Positions 18,867 through 27,241 of a DNA stretch of 64,000 nt are shown here, in pieces. The notes under the pieces were generated by a model. That model ran no database searches. It had not been told where the DNA came from and saw nothing but the letters and a program-made list of their open reading frames with translations. Each line of letters begins with the position of its first letter. Position 1 is the stretch's first letter. The DNA comes from Acaryochloris sp. CCMEE 5410 (GTDB lineage Bacteria > Cyanobacteriota > Cyanobacteriia > Thermosynechococcales > Thermosynechococcaceae), in assembly GCF_000238775.2 (NCBI RefSeq), contig NZ_AFEJ02000001.1:4092001-4156000 (forward strand), in the 5' to 3' direction. The position numbers were made by a program, and so were the translations under genes.

Positions 18867-19724
18867 ATGCCTCAGGCTCTCATTCGCGGTCATGATCACT
18901 ACTATGAATGGGTGACGCAAGACCCTCGTCAGTTGAGATCTGGGAAGCCTGTGATGGTGTTTCTCCATGGTTGGGGCGGCTCAAGTCGCTATTGGCGACC
19001 TATCGCCCAAGCGCTGGCTGCCGATTTTGATTGCTTACTGTATGACCTCCGTGGATTTGGGCAATCCCAAGATTCACTACGGGCGTCTAGAGCGGTCGAG
19101 ACTTATACGATTCAGTCCTATGTTGAAGATTTAGAGGCTTTATTGAATGCTTTGGAGATTCCGACAGTGTGTCTCCAGGCCCATTCCATGGGATCGACAA
19201 TTGGTGCCTTGTTTCTCAATCGATATCCTCAACGGGTGCAGCAAGCGATCCTCGCCTGTAGTGGGTTGTTTCAATATGATGAGCAAGAATTTCGTCAGTT
19301 TCATCAGGTGGGTGAGTGGGTGGTGCGATTACGGCCTCGTTGGCTGGCCCAGGTGCCCTTCTTAGATCGACTGTTTATGGCCCGCTTTCTCCATCGGCCC
19401 ATTGCATCTGACCAACGTCGAGGGTTTGTGTCAGACTATGTGGGGGCAGATGCAGCCGCTGCGTTGGGAACCTTATTGTCCGCTGTGAGTGAGTCAGTGG
19501 CAACGGCCATGTCTGCAGAATTTGCCCAGCTCCAAACACCCACGTTAATTGTGTCGGGAGATAAGGATCAGATTGTCCCAGCGGACTCGGGGGAGGAGGC
19601 TGCCGCTTTGAATCCCAATATTGACTATGTGAGGATGGCCCAAACGGGACATTTCCCCATGCTGGAAGATACTTCCACCTATCTACAGCATATTCACCAC
19701 TTTTTAACGCCGGTGACCTGCTGA
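18867..19724 (+). CDS. alpha/beta hydrolase
   Basis: A 285-residue alpha/beta-hydrolase-fold enzyme; substrate unknown. The oxyanion region is FLHGWGGSSRYW (residues about 31-42), the nucleophile elbow AHSMGS, the acid probably in VSGDKDQIVP, and the histidine in GHFPMLED. It is 20 bases after clpX and its stop is one base before the mutL start, so it is translated as part of the clpP-clpX-mutL run. No signal peptide. Confidence 0.85.
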   Translation: MPQALIRGHDHYYEWVTQDPRQLRSGKPVMVFLHGWGGSSRYWRPIAQALAADFDCLLYDLRGFGQSQDSLRASRAVETYTIQSYVEDLEALLNALEIPTVCLQAHSMGSTIGALFLNRYPQRVQQAILACSGLFQYDEQEFRQFHQVGEWVVRLRPRWLAQVPFLDRLFMARFLHRPIASDQRRGFVSDYVGADAAAALGTLLSAVSESVATAMSAEFAQLQTPTLIVSGDKDQIVPADSGEEAAALNPNIDYVRMAQTGHFPMLEDTSTYLQHIHHFLTPVTC

Positions 19725-19725
19725 G

Positions 19726-21447
19726 ATGGTAGAGTGCGCCCCCGATCTTCAGATTCAGCCTCTGGGAACTAATTTGGTTCATCGGATTGCGGCAGGAGAG
19801 GTGATTGATTCCCTCGGGGCTGTCGTGCGGGAACTACTGGATAATGCCTTAGATGCTGGGGCGGATCGGATCAGTGTGTCCCTCTGGCCTCAAGATTGGC
19901 GGATTCAGGTGGTTGATAATGGTCAAGGCCTCACTGCTGCCGATTTATCCCAAGCTGCGACGCCTCACACCACAAGCAAACTGCAGCGGGAAGAAGATCT
20001 GTGGGATATCCAGACCCTGGGGTTTCGAGGCGAGGCCCTCCATAGTTTGGCTCAAATGGGACGGTTAGAGATTTGCAGCCGACCTTTGGGATCGGCTCAG
20101 GGATGCCGAGTTCGATACGATCACCAAGGTCATGTGGTGGCCCAAGAGACGGTTGCGATCGCAACCGGTACCGTTGTCACCGTGGCAGATTTATTCCAGG
20201 ACTGGCCGACCCGCAAACAGGCCCTCCCCGATCCAGCGCGACAAATGCGGGGGGTGCAAACCATCATCCATGACTATGCCCTGTGCCACCCTCAAGTCAC
20301 CTGGCAGGTGCAGCAAAATAATCGCCCGTGGTTTAGTATCGCCCCAGCTGAAGCCGCTCAAGATATTCTTCCCCAGCTCCTGGCGACCCTGCAGCCAGGA
20401 GATTTATGTCATCATCGCTGTCAGATTCCCGATTTGCCGGGAAATAATGCGGTGGAAGTGGTGTTGGGCTTACCCGATCGCTGCCATCGCCATCGTCCTG
20501 ATTGGGTAAAGGTGGCGGTCAATGGTCGCTGTGTCCAAGTCAGTGGTGAAGATGCAGGCCAGTCTCACCCTTTGGAGCAAACCATCCTAGCGGCGTTTCG
20601 ACAAACCCTACCCCGCCATCGCCATCCCCTGTGCTTTATTCATCTCCATGCTGACCCTCAGCATGTGGATTGGCATCGGCATCCTGCTAAAACTGAGATT
20701 TACCTGCGGCATTTAGACCAGTGGCGACCTGCCGTAACCACGACGATTCAGGAAGCCCTGCAAATTCCTGCCGATATTCGGGACTCAGGTCATACTCAGA
20801 AAATTCGCCAATTGATGAAAGTGGCAGAGGCCAAAGGAGTTTATCACTTACAGCAGCCCTCCCTGTTATCCCCCCAGTCTGAGCAAGCAGCAGGGGAGTC
20901 CGGCTTTAATGTCCTGAAGGCCATTGCCCAATTGCACCGGACGTATATTGTGGCAGAGCATCCTTCGGGAGTTTGGCTGGTGGAGCAGCATATTGCCCAT
21001 GAGCGGGTTCTCTACGAGCAATTAGGCCAAGACTGGCATTTAGTGTCCTTGACCCCACCGATGATGCTGCGAGATTTAACCGAGAGACAGGTAGAGCAGC
21101 TCACGGATATTGGTATTGATATTACGGAATTTGGCCATCAGCTGTGGGCCATTCGCTCGGCCCCACAACGGCTAGCAGAACGCCCGGATTGCGAAGCGGC
21201 CCTGATTGAACTCAGTCAATGTGAGAGTATTGAAGCAGCCTTAGCCGCCACCGCTTGCCGGAGTGCCATTCGCAATGGCATGGCCCTTAACCTGTTGGAG
21301 ATGCAAAACTTGTTGGATCAATGGCAGCAAACCCGTCATCCGCGCACCTGCCCCCATGGACGACCAATTTACTTATCGATGGAAGAAGCGGACTTATCTC
21401 GGTTTTTTCGTCGGCATTGGGTGATTGGTAAAAGTCATGGAATCTAG
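19726..21447 (+). CDS. mutL: DNA mismatch repair protein MutL
   Basis: Couples mismatch recognition by MutS to strand removal. The N-terminal GHKL ATPase shows IAAGEVIDSLGAVVRELLDN, DNGQGL and LGFRGEAL; the second domain and then a C-terminal dimerisation domain follow (573 residues). Cyanobacteria lack MutH and rely on MutL endonuclease motifs. Here the DQHA(x)2E(x)4E site is varied to EQHIAHERVLYE, with D replaced by E and A by I, while CPHGRP near the end is intact. The endonuclease site may be altered or weak. Note also LLDNALDAG where many MutL have LVENALDAG. Translationally tight with the genes on both sides (1 and 6 bases). Confidence 0.93.
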   Translation: MVECAPDLQIQPLGTNLVHRIAAGEVIDSLGAVVRELLDNALDAGADRISVSLWPQDWRIQVVDNGQGLTAADLSQAATPHTTSKLQREEDLWDIQTLGFRGEALHSLAQMGRLEICSRPLGSAQGCRVRYDHQGHVVAQETVAIATGTVVTVADLFQDWPTRKQALPDPARQMRGVQTIIHDYALCHPQVTWQVQQNNRPWFSIAPAEAAQDILPQLLATLQPGDLCHHRCQIPDLPGNNAVEVVLGLPDRCHRHRPDWVKVAVNGRCVQVSGEDAGQSHPLEQTILAAFRQTLPRHRHPLCFIHLHADPQHVDWHRHPAKTEIYLRHLDQWRPAVTTTIQEALQIPADIRDSGHTQKIRQLMKVAEAKGVYHLQQPSLLSPQSEQAAGESGFNVLKAIAQLHRTYIVAEHPSGVWLVEQHIAHERVLYEQLGQDWHLVSLTPPMMLRDLTERQVEQLTDIGIDITEFGHQLWAIRSAPQRLAERPDCEAALIELSQCESIEAALAATACRSAIRNGMALNLLEMQNLLDQWQQTRHPRTCPHGRPIYLSMEEADLSRFFRRHWVIGKSHGI

Positions 21448-21453
21448 ATACCA

Positions 21454-22824
21454 ATGGTGCAAGTCAGTAAACAAGGATTGATTCTAGGATTAGGTCCGTT
21501 AGCCTTTGCCATCGCCTTTGGGGTGACCTATCTATCCGACCGCGATGCTCGGCGAGCTTCCGTGACAGGATTGGCAGCTCTCTCTGCGACCTATGCCACA
21601 GGACTGATTGCGACTGAAGATCGCCGCCGCCCTGCCGCCCTGGCGAATGCTGACTCTCTGCCAATGCAGGGTCTATCTCAGATGACTCCATCTCTGGTAT
21701 CTTCGACCCCTGTGCCTGTATCTCAATCAGCGTCTGGCGAGGTCGCTGTGTTTTGGGATTATGAGAATGTCAAAATTGCTGCCCAAGGTATCCAAGCTCC
21801 TCTGGCTGAATCTTTGGTGGAGTATTCCCAATCTCAAGGTCATACGCGCCTGAAAATCGTCTACTCCAATTGGCGACGAGAAAAAGAATCTTTAGTGCAG
21901 GCCCTATATAGTCTAGGGTTTGAGCCTATTCATGTTTCCACGGGTAAAGAAAATGCGGTTGATGTTAAGTTGACCGTTGACTGTTTAAATACGGCGTATC
22001 AATATCCTGATGTCGGCCACTTTATTATTGTCACGGGCGATCGGGATTTTGTGCCTTTGGTGAATGCCTTAAAAACCTTGGAAAAGCGGGTGACCTTAAT
22101 TGGTCGGGCTGAAGTGGCTAGCAATCAGCTGTTACTGAGTGCAGATGAATTTATTGATTTAGAAAAGCTAGATACTGAAGACACCGAAAAGGCCGCCCCC
22201 GCCCAACGGCTCACCCAAACGATTAGCTATGAGGATGCCGTTGCCTGCTTACTAGCGGCTATTAACCTAGCCCGGGATCAAGGCAAAAGCACCCGCTTTG
22301 GTGCGGTGGATCGCCTGATGCGGGCCAATGTTAAATACACCTATGCAGGGGTGGCTTCGATTACGCGCCCAGATGCTGCGCCATTTACGAACTTCAGCGC
22401 CTTTGTTGATGCAGCTGCTACGGCTGGACAAGTTCAAATTAAAACTCTGTCTGGATTTAAAGAACTGTTTTTGCCGGACGAAGATCCGGAGGCCGAGTCT
22501 GAATTTAGCTCTCAAGATTCGGGTCCTCTGACCCGGGAACAGTGGAAAATTATTCTGGATCAGGTACAAAGCGCCTTCAAAGAGACGGATCCGGAGCATA
22601 ATTCCTATGGTCGGTTTATGTCTTTGTTCTTTTATGTCCGGTTGGCGAAGAAAGATGGTCGTTTGCCCCACAGCAATGAGCGACTGAAGCAATCCCTGAG
22701 TCGCTTGGTGGATCAAGGGATTCTAATGGAACAGGCCAATCGCAGCTTTCGCGTAGCGGAAAATTGGGAGGACAAAGCTGAGATTTGGCTTGACCAATTG
22801 ATGCAACCAGAAGAGACCTCCTAA
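21454..22824 (+). CDS. NYN-domain (LabA/DUF88) putative ribonuclease with OST-HTH/LOTUS domain
   Basis: An N-terminal hydrophobic segment (LILGLGPLAFAIAFGVTYL) is followed by an Ala/Arg linker. A NYN domain (PIN-like metal-dependent RNase fold) comes next, with acidic residues in VFWDYENV, NAVDVKLTVDCLN and VTGDRDFVPLV (residues about 98-205). It continues with an OST-HTH/LOTUS-like RNA-binding region (ISYEDAVACLLAAI to IKTLSGFKELF) and a further C-terminal helical, possibly winged-helix part. This architecture suggests RNA cleavage or RNA binding at the membrane; the substrate is unknown. It begins six bases after mutL. 456 residues; the start at 21454 follows directly from the operon spacing. 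Confidence 0.85.
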   Translation: MVQVSKQGLILGLGPLAFAIAFGVTYLSDRDARRASVTGLAALSATYATGLIATEDRRRPAALANADSLPMQGLSQMTPSLVSSTPVPVSQSASGEVAVFWDYENVKIAAQGIQAPLAESLVEYSQSQGHTRLKIVYSNWRREKESLVQALYSLGFEPIHVSTGKENAVDVKLTVDCLNTAYQYPDVGHFIIVTGDRDFVPLVNALKTLEKRVTLIGRAEVASNQLLLSADEFIDLEKLDTEDTEKAAPAQRLTQTISYEDAVACLLAAINLARDQGKSTRFGAVDRLMRANVKYTYAGVASITRPDAAPFTNFSAFVDAAATAGQVQIKTLSGFKELFLPDEDPEAESEFSSQDSGPLTREQWKIILDQVQSAFKETDPEHNSYGRFMSLFFYVRLAKKDGRLPHSNERLKQSLSRLVDQGILMEQANRSFRVAENWEDKAEIWLDQLMQPEETS

Positions 22825-22851
22825 AAACGGGGCTTGGATCGGTTTGAGGGA

Positions 22852-25800
22852 TTAAGCGTAGGTTAGAGAACAGGGTAAGGCAATCCCATATCCCTGAACA
22901 TAGTCTATGCCCATACTCTGGAGCTGTTTCCGGGTGGAGAGATCGCCAACGGATTCAGCAATGGTTTGTAAGCCCATAACATGGCCAATGTGGTTGATTG
23001 ACTCCACAATGGCCTGAGTGGCAGGGTCGTTGGCCATATCTTCAATAAAGTGACCATCGATTTTCAAATAATCGACGGGTAAGGTCTTTAAATAGGCAAA
23101 AGACGATAATCCACTGCCAAAATCATCCAGGGCAAATTTGCAGCCCAATTGTTTGAGTTCATTAATAAACGTAATGGCCTGATTGAGATTAGAAATCGCT
23201 GCCGTTTCCGTAATCTCGAAACAAATTTGGGGAGCAGCATGGGGATAACGTTGGAACTGCTCTTGCAGGAACTGCAAAAACTGCTCATCGCCAATACTGG
23301 CCCCGGAGAGGTTGATCATATAGGGTAATGGCTGATCGCCCCCAGTTTGCGCTATTTGGGGTGGGTTAAAGTGATCCACTAAAAACTGACTGATCACCCA
23401 ACGATCAATTTCCGGCATCAGATTGTAGCGCTCAGCCGCAGGAATAAAGGTGGCGGCACTGATCACCTGATCTTGCTCATCCACCATGCGGAGGAGTACC
23501 TCACAGCACTGGTGAATCTCTGATTGCTCTGGGTCGGCGGGGACAATGGCTTGACCGTAAAGACGAAACCGATTCTCTTCTAAGGCCTGCTTAATGCGAC
23601 GGCTCCATCGCTGGGTTCCCCGCTGTTGGACGAGCTCTAAATCATCGAGCTGATAGACATGGATGCGATTGCGGCCTCGCGCCTTGGCTGCATAGCAAGC
23701 GGCATCGGCTGCACTAATAAGACTAGACAGATTGTGGCTATCGTAATTAATGGCCACTAGGCCAATGCTGAGACCAATGCTAAAGGTCTGTTGATTCCAG
23801 TTAAACCGGAAGGTTTGTAAGCGTTGCCGGAGTTGTTCGGCAATGACTTGGGCTCGCTCTATGGAACATTGGTGCAGGAGTAACCCAAATTCATCTCCTC
23901 CTAAGCGAGCGATAATATCGGTGCTGCGAATGGTGTGCTTGAAGAGTTCTGCCACCTGCTGGAGCAGTTCATCCCCGGCGGCATGACCACAGGTATCATT
24001 GACAATCTTGAACTGGTCGAGATCGAGATAGCACAAGACATGCTGGAGCTGATCTCGATGGGCAGACTGTAAGGCTTTCTGGAGCAGCTGCTCAAATTGA
24101 TAGCGATTGACTAAGCCGGTGAGGGAGTCATGGCTAGCTTGCCAGGTCATTTGCTGGGAGAGTTGACGAGATTGGCTAACATCACGAAAGACCACAACGA
24201 TACCGAGGATCTTGGTGTTGCGATCGCGAATCGGTGCCGCCGAATGATCAATGGCATACTCTTGACCATCCTGAGCAATTAAGAGGGCTTGATGTTCGGA
24301 GATGGCAATTTCGCCGGTCGTTAAAACGGAATCAATCAGCTGAATATCTGGACGGCGCGTTGTTTCATCTACCACCTGAAATACATCATGAATGGGATGT
24401 CCTTGGGCTTCAAAACAGGACCATCCCGTCAGCTGTTCAGCCACGGCGTTGAGATGCCGAATTTGGCCCTGGGCATCCGTTGTAATCACCGCATCACCAA
24501 TGGATTGTAGGGTGACCTGGGCGAGTTCTTTTTCTTGGAACAGTTCTTGTTCCATATACTTGCGATCCGTGATGTTATGGGCCACCCAGATGGCAGATGT
24601 TGGCGATAGGGGCGTAATACTGGCAACATACCAATCCGGTACCGATGCTGAGGGCAATTGATACTCAAAGGTGACGGTTTCTTGGCCGTTGATCGCGTGC
24701 TGAATATGCTCGTGAAAGGCTTGAGCTTGCTCATTCTCGAGAAGCAAGACTTCAGCCGTTTGATTGATCATCTCCACCATATCGGGGGAGACAAGGGAGG
24801 GGGGAATCGCATTAATCTGCTGAGTTTCCGTATCAAACACGAACACAATATCCGTCATGCCATCAAACACGGCTCGAATCTGAGCTTCGCTGGAGCGGAC
24901 CTTATCTTCTAAAATCTTGCGCTCGGTAATGTCTACACAGGAACCGATATAGCCGATAAAGTCACCATTAGGCAAAAAACGGGGGGTACCCATATCGATC
25001 AGCCATCGATAGGCACCATCATGGCGTCGGAGACGATATTCCATACAAAAGGGTTCACGGGCATCAAAGGCAGCCTTACAAATGTCTAGAGAGGTTTGAC
25101 GATCCTCAGGATGTATTCCTTCAGCCCAACCCTTGCCCAGCTCGTGGGCCATAGTCTGTCCCGTAAATTCAAGCCATTGTTGATTGAAAAACGTGCATTG
25201 TTTATCCACCCCTGACATCCATAGCAGCACGGGGGCACAATCTGCCATTTGCTGAAACCGTTGCTCACTCTCGCGCAAGGCAGTTTCTGCTTGCACCTGA
25301 TCGCTAATATCTCGTTGAACCATCAAGATATAGGGCTCTTGACTGGCCGGATCTGTCACCACATTGCAGGAGCAATCGATAACTAAAGGAGTCCCGTTTT
25401 TGTGGATGAATTCCAGGGTTTGGTGATAGCTACCCTGGTCCACTAACTGGGCTACATAAGTCTCACAGGCGGTTTGACTGGCTTCACTCAAGTAGGTCTT
25501 GAGCACACTTCCCAAGAGTTCTGAGGCTTTATATCCAGATTGTTGAATCGCTGCCTGATTCACTCGGCGAATCACACCCTGGAAATCAACGACGAATAAG
25601 GCATCGGGAGCAGCATTAAACAACATGCGAAAGCGTTTCTCACTGGCTCGAAAGGCAGATATCCCCAAGGAAACTCGGGTTTCTAGCTCTCGATTCAGTT
25701 TTTGTCGTTCTAACTCTGCCTGTTTGCGATCGCTAATATCTTGCACCATCACAATGAAGTAATCGGGCGCCCCCGTGGAAGTTGTGGCGAGAGAGATGGT

Positions 25801-27069
25801 CAAATCTAACCAGGCTGAATGGCCCTGGGGATGTCGATAGTGATGTTCTAATTGAATTGCATCTTGCTGTTGGGATTGCAGTGTTTCCTGCCAGTTCCCT
25901 CCTGCATGGGGCATTTGCAGGACATCATGCATGGGAGTGTGGGTGACTTGGGCGGGGGTGCTATGTATGAGGTCACAGAACCGTGGATTGGCCAGCATCA
26001 CTTGTCCCTGTAGATCAACATGGGCAATGCCGATCACGGCTTGTTCAAACATGACGCGGAAGCGCTCTTGGCAAAAATATAAGGTGGCTGCATCCGCCTC
26101 GACTTTTTTCTCGAGATTGAGGTTTTGATACTGGAGGGATAAGATGCGGTCGTCTCGGATCTGCTCTACCTGATGATGCAGAACCTCGGCGGTATGATGG
26201 GCTTCCGGCACATTGAGGGCATCTAAAATACTCGCTTGAGTCAAAATACCGGCTAAATCACCCTGCTGCCCCATCACCACCAGACGGCGAACCTGCATGT
26301 CTTGCATGGTTTGATGAGCGTCCCAAAGTTTGTCATCTAATTTGAGGCAGACCAAAGGTTGACTCATCACGGTTTCAGCCAAGGTAGTCTGGAGGTCGAG
26401 ACTGAGCGCCTGGAATTTGACGATATCTCGCTCGGTGATAATTCCCAAAGGCTGAACCCGGCTGGCTTGAGACTGCTGCTGGGCAATCACCACACAACTC
26501 ATCTGGTGCATGGCCATCCGCTGAGCCAATTGCTGAATCGTGTCTGAGGGAGGAGCTGTGACCACCGTTGGGGTCATCACTTCACTGACATGCCGCAATT
26601 TCAGCAACATGGTCGGTTCTAAGACTTTACGCAGGCTCTCGGTGGTAATAACACCGATCAGCCCACCCATCTCGTTTAGAACTGGTAAATGGCGGATGTG
26701 GTGCGTTTGGAGGAGGGTCAGCGGGGTGAGGATATCTTGCAGTTCAGTCTCTAGCAGGGTATAGAGTTCCGTACTCATGACCTCACTGGCGCTGACCTGA
26801 CTAAAGTCTGTTGGGGTTGTACTGAGCTTAACGATGTCTCGCTCTGTCAAAATGCCCACTAACTTCTGCTGGTGTTGGACAAGGACATAACTAGAGCGCT
26901 GGGGTCGAGCGGCGTTCGCTTTGCCTTCCCGCCCTAGGCTCATCAACAAGACCACCTCTTTTAAGCTGGCTTGGGGGGTGACAATTAGGGGATGACGCTC
27001 CAAACTGGCTTGCACAGCCGCAAGGCTTAACCAGGGCTGTTTCACCTGGGTGCTCGGTTGCCTCGTCAT
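22852..27069 (-). CDS. four-CBS, five-PAS, GGDEF, EAL signalling protein
   Basis: A soluble c-di-GMP enzyme of about 1405 residues. Order: four CBS domains in two pairs (residues about 15-290; two repeat the phrase ITERDIVK or LTERDIVK), a coiled linker, and five PAS/PAC domains (about 340-940, with links DISDRKQAE and DITERK). A GGDEF domain follows with an intact catalytic motif LGGDEFG and the substrate segment DLDQFKIVNDTCGH. An EAL domain comes last, with EVLLR in place of EALLR but keeping ExLxR, EITET, LDDFGSG, KIDG and IAESV. Both cyclase and phosphodiesterase sites therefore look competent. CBS pairs usually bind adenosine nucleotides. The ATG at 27069 is preferred over TTG at 27078. 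Convergent with the NYN gene. Confidence 0.92.
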   Translation of the reverse strand: MTRQPSTQVKQPWLSLAAVQASLERHPLIVTPQASLKEVVLLMSLGREGKANAARPQRSSYVLVQHQQKLVGILTERDIVKLSTTPTDFSQVSASEVMSTELYTLLETELQDILTPLTLLQTHHIRHLPVLNEMGGLIGVITTESLRKVLEPTMLLKLRHVSEVMTPTVVTAPPSDTIQQLAQRMAMHQMSCVVIAQQQSQASRVQPLGIITERDIVKFQALSLDLQTTLAETVMSQPLVCLKLDDKLWDAHQTMQDMQVRRLVVMGQQGDLAGILTQASILDALNVPEAHHTAEVLHHQVEQIRDDRILSLQYQNLNLEKKVEADAATLYFCQERFRVMFEQAVIGIAHVDLQGQVMLANPRFCDLIHSTPAQVTHTPMHDVLQMPHAGGNWQETLQSQQQDAIQLEHHYRHPQGHSAWLDLTISLATTSTGAPDYFIVMVQDISDRKQAELERQKLNRELETRVSLGISAFRASEKRFRMLFNAAPDALFVVDFQGVIRRVNQAAIQQSGYKASELLGSVLKTYLSEASQTACETYVAQLVDQGSYHQTLEFIHKNGTPLVIDCSCNVVTDPASQEPYILMVQRDISDQVQAETALRESEQRFQQMADCAPVLLWMSGVDKQCTFFNQQWLEFTGQTMAHELGKGWAEGIHPEDRQTSLDICKAAFDAREPFCMEYRLRRHDGAYRWLIDMGTPRFLPNGDFIGYIGSCVDITERKILEDKVRSSEAQIRAVFDGMTDIVFVFDTETQQINAIPPSLVSPDMVEMINQTAEVLLLENEQAQAFHEHIQHAINGQETVTFEYQLPSASVPDWYVASITPLSPTSAIWVAHNITDRKYMEQELFQEKELAQVTLQSIGDAVITTDAQGQIRHLNAVAEQLTGWSCFEAQGHPIHDVFQVVDETTRRPDIQLIDSVLTTGEIAISEHQALLIAQDGQEYAIDHSAAPIRDRNTKILGIVVVFRDVSQSRQLSQQMTWQASHDSLTGLVNRYQFEQLLQKALQSAHRDQLQHVLCYLDLDQFKIVNDTCGHAAGDELLQQVAELFKHTIRSTDIIARLGGDEFGLLLHQCSIERAQVIAEQLRQRLQTFRFNWNQQTFSIGLSIGLVAINYDSHNLSSLISAADAACYAAKARGRNRIHVYQLDDLELVQQRGTQRWSRRIKQALEENRFRLYGQAIVPADPEQSEIHQCCEVLLRMVDEQDQVISAATFIPAAERYNLMPEIDRWVISQFLVDHFNPPQIAQTGGDQPLPYMINLSGASIGDEQFLQFLQEQFQRYPHAAPQICFEITETAAISNLNQAITFINELKQLGCKFALDDFGSGLSSFAYLKTLPVDYLKIDGHFIEDMANDPATQAIVESINHIGHVMGLQTIAESVGDLSTRKQLQSMGIDYVQGYGIALPCSLTYA

Positions 27070-27241
27070 AAATCGCAATCCTCAGCAGGGGAAATCAAGT
27101 CTGGGAATTAGGTTAGACGCTTAATTTTCACACAAAATACCCAGAAAATGCCCTTTTAGGTTGCCCTAAATCCTTGTGAGGCCTAACATTCGATTACAAA
27201 ACATCAAGGCTTTCTGTTTGAGTGGTTAAAAGGCTACAACC

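Noticed and set aside
19375-19782. 135-residue minus-strand frame across the hydrolase-mutL junction
   Set aside because: Covers well-conserved sense codons of two genes and has no family features.
22267-22716. 149-residue minus-strand frame inside the NYN gene
   Set aside because: Antisense shadow with no domain; the plus-strand NYN/OST-HTH protein explains the sequence.
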